This document shows positions 30,583 through 38,144 of a stretch of DNA of 64,000 bases, piece by piece; the first letter of the stretch is position 1, and every line of letters begins with the position of its first letter. The stretch is from Aquabacterium fontiphilum. Its GTDB lineage: Bacteria; Pseudomonadota; Gammaproteobacteria; Burkholderiales; Burkholderiaceae_C. The notes beneath the pieces were generated by a model. It had not been told where the DNA came from. It was given only the letters and a program-made list of their open reading frames with translations, and made no database searches. The stretch lies in the NCBI RefSeq assembly GCF_009909205.1, contig NZ_JAAAPN010000001.1, forward strand, positions 62,001 through 126,000, given 5' to 3'. The position numbers were made by a program, and so were the translations under genes.

Positions 30583-31563
30583 ATGAGTGACGAGATCGAT
30601 ACCTTGGGAGGCGCTTCGCGGCGTCGCAATGGCGCCGGATTTGACTGGGGTCAGGCCATGGGCCGGGTGTTCAGCAGCCTGGAGGGCCTGCGCGAGGGCC
30701 GGGCGCTTTACATCCTGCTGGCCACCTTTTGCGGCGCCGGGCTGGCCGGGGCGTCTGCACAGGCCTCATTTGGCCGCGACGAACTGGCCTGGGCCGTCGG
30801 CCAGGGCGCGGCCGGGCTGTTCGCGGCCTTCTATGGCGTCAATGCCGCCGGGCTCGTGATGATGGATCGGGCGATGGGTCGCCCGCCGCGCGAGGTGATG
30901 CAGGCTGTCGAAGACGCCCTGGGCATGGCCCATCGCGTGCTGGTGGTCCTGGCGTGCATGCTGGCGGCTGGCGCCCTGGTGGCTGCAGCGCTGGGTGGCC
31001 TGTACTGGCTCAGCGGTTTGCGGGGCGTGGGCCCGTGGTTGTTTGCGGTGGTGGCGCCGGTCACGGTGGTGGTGATTGGCCTGACGGTGGTCGCCGGTGC
31101 GGCCGTGCTGGCACCGCTGACGGCCCCCACGGTCTGGAGTGGCCTGGGCTCGATCGGCGCGTTGCGGCGCGTGGCCTGGTTGATGCGGCGGCGCCTGCTG
31201 CCAGCGACGGTGCTGACGGCGGCGCTCAGCGTGGCGACCGGCCTGGTCGGTGCCGCCACCAGTGGCCTGGTGCTGCTGGGCGGGCGGGTGATGGCGGAGG
31301 CTTCGGTGTGGATCATCGGCGTCGACGTGCCGCCCGAGGCGCTCATGGCCGGGCTCATCGGACGCGGCGTCTGGGTGAACAACCCGTCTGCCGTGCCGGC
31401 CGAGTCTTTGCAGTACATCTGGTCGGCCACGATTGGCGGCGGGGTCATTTTTGCGGTGGCGCTGGTGCTCCCCACCCTCGTGTACCTGCGCGGGGTGTGC
31501 GAGATCCATTTGGCGCTGGCGCCTGCGCCAGGCCAGACGGACTCGACCGAAGGCGCGGCATGA
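30583..31563 (+). CDS. Integral membrane protein of unknown function, 326 aa
   Basis: After a short polar N-terminus, five to six hydrophobic stretches are seen (around residues 35-60, 65-95, 115-145, 150-190, 220-245 and 275-300), so it is a multi-span inner-membrane protein. I recognise no family. The ATG at 30583 is preferred because CAGGGACC lies upstream; longer in-frame starts add a non-hydrophobic, poorly conserved-looking leader. The stop overlaps the ATG of the YchJ-like gene (ATGA), so the two are probably cotranscribed. Confidence 0.7.
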   Translation: MSDEIDTLGGASRRRNGAGFDWGQAMGRVFSSLEGLREGRALYILLATFCGAGLAGASAQASFGRDELAWAVGQGAAGLFAAFYGVNAAGLVMMDRAMGRPPREVMQAVEDALGMAHRVLVVLACMLAAGALVAAALGGLYWLSGLRGVGPWLFAVVAPVTVVVIGLTVVAGAAVLAPLTAPTVWSGLGSIGALRRVAWLMRRRLLPATVLTAALSVATGLVGAATSGLVLLGGRVMAEASVWIIGVDVPPEALMAGLIGRGVWVNNPSAVPAESLQYIWSATIGGGVIFAVALVLPTLVYLRGVCEIHLALAPAPGQTDSTEGAA

Positions 31564-31991
31564 GCCGCATGGTCCCGATGGCGGTGGCATGCCCCTGTGG
31601 GCAACCGCAAGCGTATGAGGCCTGCTGCGGGCGTTTTCACGCGGCCTGGGCGCGCGGCGACCACGCCGCGATGGCGCCCGGTCCCGAGGCCTTGATGCGC
31701 TCACGGTATACCGCGTTTGTCTACGACTTGCGGCCGTACCTGCTGGCGACCTGGCATCCGGATACCCGCCCGGCCGAGATCGAGCCGCCCGAGCCGGGCC
31801 TGAGATGGCTGGGGTTGACGGTGCAGCGGGTGGGTTCGACCGGTGGTGGGGACGAGGGCACGGTCGCGTTCGTTGCGCGCTACAAGATCGGGGGCCGGGC
31901 CCACCGCCTGGTGGAGCACAGCCGGTTCGTACGCGAGTCGGGCATCTGGCTGTACGTGGCCGCGCTCGACGGTGCGGTGCCCGTCAGCTGA
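31560..31991 (+). CDS. YchJ/UPF0225-type SEC-C-motif protein, 143 aa
   Basis: The N-terminus has CPCGQPQAYEACCGRFH, a zinc-binding SEC-C-like motif, followed by ALMRSRYTAFVYDLRPYLLA and the ending seen in the YchJ family (FVARYKIGGRAHRLVEHSRF). The molecular function of YchJ proteins is not established. It overlaps the upstream membrane protein gene by 4 bp. The gene converges on the YkgJ-like gene, 25 bp away. Confidence 0.88.
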   Translation: MSRMVPMAVACPCGQPQAYEACCGRFHAAWARGDHAAMAPGPEALMRSRYTAFVYDLRPYLLATWHPDTRPAEIEPPEPGLRWLGLTVQRVGSTGGGDEGTVAFVARYKIGGRAHRLVEHSRFVRESGIWLYVAALDGAVPVS

Positions 31992-32016
31992 ACAGGCGGG
32001 CCCGACGGAGGCGGTC

Positions 32017-32277
32017 TCAGCCTGCAGGCTGGGTGGCGCGCTCGAGTGCGCCCAACCAGCGCATGGCATGTTCGCGCGTGTCGCCACACATGTCGGGGCT
32101 CGGCTGGAGCGAGCCGCAGACCGCAGGCCGCTGTGGCTGACCGAAGAGGCGGCACCGCAGGAACTCATCGAGATGAGGGCAGGGCACGCCGGCTGGCTTG
32201 CCCTCCGGCAGGCCGGGCAGCGGGGAGCTGATGGAAGGGGCGATGCAGCAGGCAGCGCAGCCCGAACGGCATTTCAC
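32017..32277 (-). CDS. YkgJ-family Cys-cluster protein, about 86 aa
   Basis: The pattern C-x3-C-x2-C-C-I-A-P-S-I-S, then C-P-H-L-D, C-R-L-F-G, A-V-C-G-S-L and D-M-C-G fits the UPF0153/YkgJ cysteine-cluster family, which probably binds Fe-S or zinc. Family members usually begin near the first Cys, so the GTG at 32277 is chosen. Its ribosome-binding site is weak and the start is uncertain; a longer frame reaches 32403 but its extra residues look non-coding. Confidence 0.75.
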   Translation of the reverse strand: MKCRSGCAACCIAPSISSPLPGLPEGKPAGVPCPHLDEFLRCRLFGQPQRPAVCGSLQPSPDMCGDTREHAMRWLGALERATQPAG

Positions 32278-32390
32278 GAGTGCGGCGAACAGCAGACAGG
32301 CCCGCCGTGTCGCGGCGGCGTGCCGCAGGAAAGGGGACCCTGCTTGAATGCTCAGTGACGACAGCGAGACATTCACTATACGGACAAGTC

Positions 32391-32409
32391 TGGCGCTTGC
32401 CAAGCGCCA
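32391..32409. repeat. Perfect inverted repeat upstream of mnmG
   Basis: TGGCGCTT and AAGCGCCA are separated by three bases. There is no T-tract on either strand, so it is more likely an operator or RNA hairpin than a terminator. A -10-like TACAAT lies further on at 32499-32504, about 57 bases before the mnmG ATG, without a good -35. Confidence 0.35.
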
Positions 32410-32560
32410 GCTGAGCCGCGCAGGCGCAGGGCCGGGCGCGTCGCAGACGCCGAGAAGGCCGCGCGCGGGGGCATCGCCACAGGCAGCCCCCGTCTCGGTA
32501 CAATGGAAGGTTGCTCAAAAATGTGGCAACGGCCTGTCGGGCCGGGCCAGCGAGGTGCGC

Positions 32561-34681
32561 ATGCTGTATCCACAAGAATTTGATGTCATTGTCGTTGGCG
32601 GGGGCCATGCGGGTACCGAGGCCGCGCTGGCCGCCGCCCGCATGGGCTGTGCCACGCTGCTGCTGACCCACAACATCGAGACGCTGGGGCAGATGAGCTG
32701 CAATCCCTCGATTGGCGGCATCGGCAAGGGCCACCTCGTCAAGGAGGTGGATGCGCTGGGCGGGGCCATGGGCCTGGCCACCGACGAAGGCGGCATCCAG
32801 TTCCGTATCCTCAATTCGAGCAAGGGCCCGGCCGTGCGCGCCACCCGTGCCCAGGCCGACCGCATCCTGTACAAGGCCGCCATCCGCAAGCGGCTCGAGA
32901 ACCAGCCGAACTTGTGGCTTTTCCAGCAGGCGGTGGATGACCTGATGGTCGAAGGCGATGGCGACGGGGCCCGGGTGGTGGGTGCCGTCACGCAGGTGGG
33001 CATCCGTTTCCGGGCGCGGGCGGTGGTGCTCACGGCCGGCACCTTTCTGGACGGCAAGATCCACGTCGGGCTGAACAACTACAGTGCGGGCCGCGCGGGC
33101 GACCCGCCGGCCGTGTCGCTGTCCGGGCGGCTCAGGGAGCTCAAGCTGCCGCAGGGTCGCCTGAAGACCGGCACGCCGCCGCGCATCGATGGCCGCAGCA
33201 TCGATTTCTCGAAGCTGACCGAGCAGCCAGGCGATGGGGTGGAGCGGGTGGGTGGCTGGGGTGAGCCCGGTGCGCCCCTGTCGGCGCCCACAGGGCCCGG
33301 TGTGCCGGTGTTCAGTTTCTTCGGCTCGCCCGAGATGCATCCGCGCCAGCTGCCGTGCTGGATCACCCACACCAACCAGCAGACGCACGACATCATCCGC
33401 TCGGGCTTTGACCGCAGCCCGATGTTCACCGGCGTGATCGAAGGGGTGGGGCCGCGCTACTGTCCGTCCATTGAGGACAAGATCAACCGCTTCGCCGACA
33501 AGGACTCGCATCAGATCTTTCTGGAGCCCGAGGGCCTGACCACGAACGAGTTCTATCCGAACGGCATCAGCACCTCGCTTCCGTTCGACATTCAGCTCAA
33601 TGCATTGCGCACCATGCCCGGACTGGAGCAGGCCTACATCCTGCGCCCGGGCTATGCGATCGAATATGACTACTTCGATCCGCGCGAACTCAAATCGACC
33701 TTCGAAACCAAAGCCATTGCCGGGCTGTTCTTTGCCGGCCAGATCAACGGCACGACGGGCTACGAAGAGGCGGCCGCGCAGGGGCTGTACGCGGGGGTCA
33801 ATGCTGCGCTGCAGGCGCAGGGCAAAGAGGCGTTCACGCTGCGGCGCGACCAAGCCTACCTGGGGGTGCTCGTCGACGACCTGATCACCAAGGGCGTGAC
33901 CGAGCCCTACCGCATGTTCACCAGCCGGGCCGAGTTCCGGCTGCAGCTGCGTGAGGACAACGCGGACATGCGTCTGACCGAACTGGGACGGGGTGTGGGC
34001 CTGGTGGACGACGCTCGCTGGGACGCCTTCAACCGCAAGCGCGACGCGGTTTCACGTGAAACAGAGCGGTTACGCAGCACGTGGGCCCGCCCGGCAACCC
34101 TGCCGGCGGCAGACGCCGAGCGACTGGTGGGCAAGCCGCTTGAACGGGAATACAACCTCGCTGATCTGCTTCGGCGCCCAGGAGTCGGGTACGACCAAGT
34201 CGCTGAAGTCGGCCAGATCGCAGCTGCGGAGCAAGCCCGCCTGCGCGCAGGGTCTGGCCGGGATGAGTCGGCCGCCTCGTGTGTTTCACGTGAAACGCTG
34301 GCTGCTGAGCTTGGCGCCGCGCTGGCTGGCGCGGTGATCGAGCAGGTGGAGATCAGCATCAAGTATGCGGGCTACATCGACAAGCAGAACGAAGAGGTCG
34401 AGCGCGCAGCCCACTATGAAAACCTGCGTCTTCCAGACGAGCTCGATTACATGGCAGTCAGCGCCCTGAGCCATGAGGTCCGCCAGAAGCTCAACAAGCA
34501 TCGCCCGGAAACACTGGGCCAGGCTTCACGAATGTCCGGCATCACGCCTGCCGCGATCTCGCTGCTGTTGATCCACCTGAAGAAGGGGCGGTTCAAGGGC
34601 TTTGCTGCCAATGATGGGCGGCACGAACAGCAAGATGTTCAGCGACGCGACCCGCCTCACACGGGCGGCGAGGCGGCTTGA
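32561..34681 (+). CDS. mnmG: tRNA uridine-5-carboxymethylaminomethyl modification enzyme MnmG, 706 aa
   Basis: MnmG uses FAD and works with MnmE on U34 of tRNA. Seen: the FAD-binding [38 protein letters not shown] and [19 protein letters not shown]. The protein is longer than the E. coli one (629 aa). There is an insert of about 30 residues near residue 575 and a C-terminal tail. Two parS sequences lie inside the gene (34049-34062 and 34283-34296), both in the same codon phase and both encoding V-S-R-E-T. The ATG at 32561 has GAGGTG upstream. Confidence 0.98.
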   Translation: MLYPQEFDVIVVGGGHAGTEAALAAARMGCATLLLTHNIETLGQMSCNPSIGGIGKGHLVKEVDALGGAMGLATDEGGIQFRILNSSKGPAVRATRAQADRILYKAAIRKRLENQPNLWLFQQAVDDLMVEGDGDGARVVGAVTQVGIRFRARAVVLTAGTFLDGKIHVGLNNYSAGRAGDPPAVSLSGRLRELKLPQGRLKTGTPPRIDGRSIDFSKLTEQPGDGVERVGGWGEPGAPLSAPTGPGVPVFSFFGSPEMHPRQLPCWITHTNQQTHDIIRSGFDRSPMFTGVIEGVGPRYCPSIEDKINRFADKDSHQIFLEPEGLTTNEFYPNGISTSLPFDIQLNALRTMPGLEQAYILRPGYAIEYDYFDPRELKSTFETKAIAGLFFAGQINGTTGYEEAAAQGLYAGVNAALQAQGKEAFTLRRDQAYLGVLVDDLITKGVTEPYRMFTSRAEFRLQLREDNADMRLTELGRGVGLVDDARWDAFNRKRDAVSRETERLRSTWARPATLPAADAERLVGKPLEREYNLADLLRRPGVGYDQVAEVGQIAAAEQARLRAGSGRDESAASCVSRETLAAELGAALAGAVIEQVEISIKYAGYIDKQNEEVERAAHYENLRLPDELDYMAVSALSHEVRQKLNKHRPETLGQASRMSGITPAAISLLLIHLKKGRFKGFAANDGRHEQQDVQRRDPPHTGGEAA
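34049..34062. promoter_or_regulatory. parS site 1, inside mnmG
   Basis: The palindrome GTTTCACGTGAAAC matches the conserved bacterial parS core exactly. It is the loading site for ParB, whose gene is about 6 kb away. Codons 497-501 are forced to V-S-R-E-T; compared with E. coli MnmG the local length is unchanged. Confidence 0.9.
34283..34296. promoter_or_regulatory. parS site 2, inside mnmG
   Basis: A second exact GTTTCACGTGAAAC, 234 bases from the first and in the same codon phase. It lies within a stretch of MnmG that has no counterpart in the E. coli protein. Confidence 0.9.
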
Positions 34682-34745
34682 TCCACGAACGACTGCGCTC
34701 GTTTTTCTCTCGACCTTTTCTGTTCGACTCTGTTTGTCCACGCCC

Positions 34746-35552
34746 ATGCCCCCACCTTTCAGACGCTCTGCTGGTCGCTCCAGTCGCCCGGCTTCCCATC
34801 CCACGTCGGATGGCGCGGCCCCGGCCTTGCGTGCCAACAAGGCGGCAGCGCCCGGGCCAGCTTGGACGGCCACGCAGTGGCAGGAGGGCGTGGCCGGTGT
34901 CGCGGCAGACATGCAGTTGAGCCTTGACGCGAGCCAGATTGAACGCCTGGCCGCCTACCTGGCCTTGCTGGCGCACTGGAACGTGACGTTCAACCTGACG
35001 GCGGTGCGTGACCCGCGCGAGATGCTGAGTCACCATCTGGCGGACTGCCTGGCCGTGTGCGCACCCTTGAGCCGACAGCTGGGCTTGCCCTGGGGGGCGG
35101 CGGCAGGCGGTGGATCGCCTGCTGGTCAGCCCTTGAAACGGCTGGTCGACGTGGGCAGCGGCGGGGGCTTGCCGGGAGTGGTGCTGGCCATCGTGTTTCC
35201 TGACCTGTTGGTGACCTGTGTCGACACCGTGGGCAAGAAAGCAGCCTTCATCCGTCAGGTGGCAGCCGAGTTGCGGCTCAGTAACCTCCGCGCGGAGCAT
35301 GCGCGGGTCGAGCAGCTTGCGCTCCAGGCCGATGTCGTGAGTTGCCGGGCATTTGCCGCGCTCGCTGATTTCACCGCCTGGACACGCCAGTTGTTGGGAA
35401 CGGACGGTGTCTGGATGGCCATGAAGGGGCACGATCCAGTAGAAGAGCGGGCGACGCTCCCGCCCGATGTGGATGTGTTTCACGTGGAACCCATCGTCGT
35501 GCCGGGGCTGGAGGCGGCACGTTGCATCGTGTGGATGCGGCCGGCCGCCTGA
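34746..35552 (+). CDS. rsmG: 16S rRNA (guanine-N7-)-methyltransferase RsmG, 268 aa
   Basis: RsmG (GidB) methylates G527 of 16S rRNA. The Rossmann SAM motif VDVGSGGGLPGVVLA, the acidic loop CVDTVGKKAAF and the late motif SCRAFAALADF are standard. The N-terminal 50 or so residues are a Pro/Ala-rich extension not in E. coli RsmG. The ATG at 34746 is chosen as the first fitting one; the true start may be later. A parS variant lies near its 3' end. It follows mnmG by 64 bp, the classic mnmG-rsmG pair. Confidence 0.95.
   Translation: MPPPFRRSAGRSSRPASHPTSDGAAPALRANKAAAPGPAWTATQWQEGVAGVAADMQLSLDASQIERLAAYLALLAHWNVTFNLTAVRDPREMLSHHLADCLAVCAPLSRQLGLPWGAAAGGGSPAGQPLKRLVDVGSGGGLPGVVLAIVFPDLLVTCVDTVGKKAAFIRQVAAELRLSNLRAEHARVEQLALQADVVSCRAFAALADFTAWTRQLLGTDGVWMAMKGHDPVEERATLPPDVDVFHVEPIVVPGLEAARCIVWMRPAA
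35476..35491. promoter_or_regulatory. parS site 3 (variant), inside rsmG
   Basis: TGTTTCACGTGGAACC differs from the perfect palindrome in one half, and matches the reverse complement of the B. subtilis form TGTTCCACGTGAAACA at 15 of 16 positions. It lies in a different codon phase from sites 1 and 2. Confidence 0.75.
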
Positions 35553-35592
35553 GCGGGTCGATCCAGCGCGCCTCGGCGGCCAACTACACCTC

Positions 35593-37194
35593 TCAACAAC
35601 TGCGGGCGCGACGGCGGGCAGCAAGGCCCACGACCAGGAGCCCGGCCGCCATCAAGGCGTAGACCTCTGGCTCCGGCACCGGGGCCGTCGCCGTGGCCAG
35701 GTAGAACACGGCCGTGGTGTTTGTGACCTCATTGGACAAGGCCAGGTAGTAATCGTCCCCCATGCGGAAGCCCTTCAGGCCTTCGGGGGATCGGCTGCCA
35801 TCGGCCACCAGCATGCGCACGAAGCTCACCTGATACGGATCAGTGATGTCGAACACAGCCACGGCCGCTTGCGTGGTGCGCTCCAGGCCGATGAAGGCGA
35901 ACGTCCGGCCGCCGATGTCCATCAGCTCGACACCTTCGGGCTCCACGCCTTTGTCGCGGCTGCGCCCATCGTCGTAGATGCCCAGGGCAATGGCCTCGCG
36001 GTCCAGGATCTCGCCGCTGTCGAAGACCAGGTTGCCGTCTCCGTCGCGAATGGAGAACGAGCGCGCACCCGCCACGTACAGGTTGCCGGGAGACGAGTCG
36101 GTGTTCGACACGCGCAGGTTGGACAGCAGGGTGCCCGTCAGGCTCGGGTCCACATTGGCGGCCGGGCTGCGGTCGGCGTCGTCTTCGCGGAAGTCGCCCT
36201 CGTTGGCCATCACCAGATACGTCTTGCCCGCGCGCTGGTAGGTGGCGATGCCGTCGGGCATGTACAGGCCCTTGGCGTTGACCGAAACCAGTTCGATCTG
36301 GTTGTTCGTCTGGGTGCTGTCGTTCTTGGGATCGATGCGGTTGCCCGGGGCACTGAAGTCCTTGGCGCCCAGGCCGACGACCTTCTCGAACTGGCCGCTG
36401 GCGATGTCGAGCACGCCAATGCCGTTGGCCTCCTGCAGTGTCACATAAGCCTTGGTGCCGGCGGCGTTGACGGCGATGTACTCCGGTTCGAAGTTCATGC
36501 CGGTGTTGGTGCGCAGGTGGCTGCCCGTGCGCAGCGCGGTCTCCAGGTTGGTGCTGGTGGTCACGGCGCCCGACGCCAGGTCGATGATGCTGACGCTGCC
36601 GGCCGGGTCGAGCGGGTTGCTGCCATAGCTGCGCGGAAAACTGCCCGCCGGGCTGGTCAGGCTGCCGTAGTGCACACCGGCCCCGGTGGCCCCGGTGGTG
36701 CTGTTGTTGGGCGTGCCCTCGTTGGCCACCAGCAGCTTGCGGCCATCGGGCGTGAAGGTCAGCATGTCGGGCAGGGCGCCCACGGTGTAGCTGGCGCTCA
36801 GCGTGCGGCTGGCGGTCTGCCAGGTCTGTACCACGCCCGGCAGCTCGCGGTTGGTCTTGTTCTCGATGGCCAGGGCGGCGACGCCGTTGTGGATGGTGAC
36901 GCTGTTGACGAAGCCGTAGGCGCTCACATCAATGCGCTCGATGAAAGCGCCGGTGCGGGCGTGGAGGATGTCGATGCCGGTCACGCCTGACACCCACAGC
37001 TCGTTGCGGGTGGCGTCGAAGCTGACGATCTCGGAGAGAAAGCCGCCGTTGGCGCTGTGCTGGTAGGTCCACGACAGGCTGGCGTTGTCCAGCAGGCCGG
37101 CGTGAGCCGAGGGCAGGGCGCCAGCGAGGGCGAAGGTGGCGGCCAATGAGACCGCGCAGGCGCGGTGCGCCACAAGAGTCAGGGTCTTTTTCAT
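35593..37194 (-). CDS. Choice-of-anchor-I-type PEP-CTERM protein, 533 aa
   Basis: The signal peptide ends near AHA (residue about 32). The mature part has seven-bladed propeller repeats, such as VSVNAKGLYMPDGIATY, YLVMANEGDFRED and GRTFAFIGLERTTQAAVAVF, as in the choice-of-anchor I / esterase-like phytase family of exported beta-propeller proteins. The end has VPEPEVYALMAAGLLVVGL plus basic residues, a PEP-CTERM sorting signal. A phosphatase role is possible but no catalytic set was identified. The ATG at 37194 is used for its clear signal peptide; no good ribosome-binding site is visible. It converges on rsmG and diverges from parA. Confidence 0.8.
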   Translation of the reverse strand: MKKTLTLVAHRACAVSLAATFALAGALPSAHAGLLDNASLSWTYQHSANGGFLSEIVSFDATRNELWVSGVTGIDILHARTGAFIERIDVSAYGFVNSVTIHNGVAALAIENKTNRELPGVVQTWQTASRTLSASYTVGALPDMLTFTPDGRKLLVANEGTPNNSTTGATGAGVHYGSLTSPAGSFPRSYGSNPLDPAGSVSIIDLASGAVTTSTNLETALRTGSHLRTNTGMNFEPEYIAVNAAGTKAYVTLQEANGIGVLDIASGQFEKVVGLGAKDFSAPGNRIDPKNDSTQTNNQIELVSVNAKGLYMPDGIATYQRAGKTYLVMANEGDFREDDADRSPAANVDPSLTGTLLSNLRVSNTDSSPGNLYVAGARSFSIRDGDGNLVFDSGEILDREAIALGIYDDGRSRDKGVEPEGVELMDIGGRTFAFIGLERTTQAAVAVFDITDPYQVSFVRMLVADGSRSPEGLKGFRMGDDYYLALSNEVTNTTAVFYLATATAPVPEPEVYALMAAGLLVVGLAARRRARSC

Positions 37195-37324
37195 AAGGTG
37201 GTCATGCAGGGGGTACAACAATCCATGGGGCGCATCTGGGCGCCGGCCGCCCGTAATGTCGGCGTCGCACATGAAACCCCCGTGACAGCGCGGGCGTGCA
37301 TGACGCCGCAAGACCCCCAAGATC

Positions 37325-37340
37325 CCCCGTGGATACGGGG
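37325..37340. repeat. Perfect inverted repeat in front of parA
   Basis: CCCCGT-GGAT-ACGGGG lies 12 bases before the parA ATG and touches a -10-like GATAAT (37340-37345). It could be an operator for parA autoregulation. There is no Shine-Dalgarno before the ATG. Confidence 0.4.
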
Positions 37341-37352
37341 ATAATCCGACTC

Positions 37353-38138
37353 ATGCCGCACATCTTCTGCATTGCCAACCAAAAGGGTGGGGTGGGCAAG
37401 ACCACCACGACCGTGAACCTGGCCGCCGGCCTGGCCCTGATCGGGCAACGGGTGCTGATCGTGGACCTGGACCCGCAGGGCAATGCCACGATGGGCTCGG
37501 GTGTGGACAAGCGCACGCTGGCCCACACGGTCTACGACGTGCTGCTGGAAGACGCCAGCATTGCGGAGGCGCGGGTGCGCAGTGACAAGGGCGGCTACGA
37601 CGTGCTGGGCGCCAACCGCGAACTGGCCGGCGCCGAAGTGGAGCTGGTCAACCTTGAGCGGCGTGACCGGCGCCTGAAAGCGGCCATCGAGGCGGCCGCA
37701 GCCGATTACGACTTCGTGCTGATCGACTGCCCGCCCTCGCTCAGCCTGCTGACGCTCAACGGCTTGACCTGCGCGCATGGCGTCATCGTGCCCATGCAGT
37801 GCGAGTACTTTGCGCTCGAAGGGCTCACCGATCTGGTCAACACGGTCAAACAGGTGCACGCCAACCTCAACCGCGAGCTCAAGCTGATCGGCCTGCTTCG
37901 GGTGATGTTCGACCCGCGCATCACCTTGCAGCAGCAGGTGAGTGACCAGCTCAAGGGCCACTTCGGCGACAAGGTGTTCAACACCGTCATTCCGCGCAAT
38001 GTGCGCCTGGCCGAGGCGCCGAGTTACGGGGTGCCGGGTGTGGTGTTCGATCCGGCCAGCAAGGGGGCGCAGGCCTTTGTGGGTTTCGCGCGCGAACTGG
38101 TCGAGCGCGTGGCGCACGAGCCGGCGCCCGTGGCCTGA
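37353..38138 (+). CDS. parA: Chromosome partitioning ATPase ParA, 261 aa
   Basis: ParA binds DNA with ATP and, stimulated by ParB-parS, segregates the origin. Seen: the deviant Walker A KGGVGKTTT near residue 12, the Walker A' VDLDPQGNAT and Walker B VLIDCPPSLS, with the end typical of chromosomal (Soj-type) ParA. It lacks the N-terminal DNA-binding extension of plasmid type Ia ParA. No Shine-Dalgarno is visible, so the mRNA may be leaderless. parB is not the next gene: an antisense kinase gene lies between them. Confidence 0.97.
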   Translation: MPHIFCIANQKGGVGKTTTTVNLAAGLALIGQRVLIVDLDPQGNATMGSGVDKRTLAHTVYDVLLEDASIAEARVRSDKGGYDVLGANRELAGAEVELVNLERRDRRLKAAIEAAAADYDFVLIDCPPSLSLLTLNGLTCAHGVIVPMQCEYFALEGLTDLVNTVKQVHANLNRELKLIGLLRVMFDPRITLQQQVSDQLKGHFGDKVFNTVIPRNVRLAEAPSYGVPGVVFDPASKGAQAFVGFARELVERVAHEPAPVA

Positions 38139-38144
38139 CGGCCC

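Noticed and set aside
32278-32403. Longer N-terminus of the YkgJ-like protein
   Set aside because: Family members start near the first Cys cluster, and the extra part looks non-coding.
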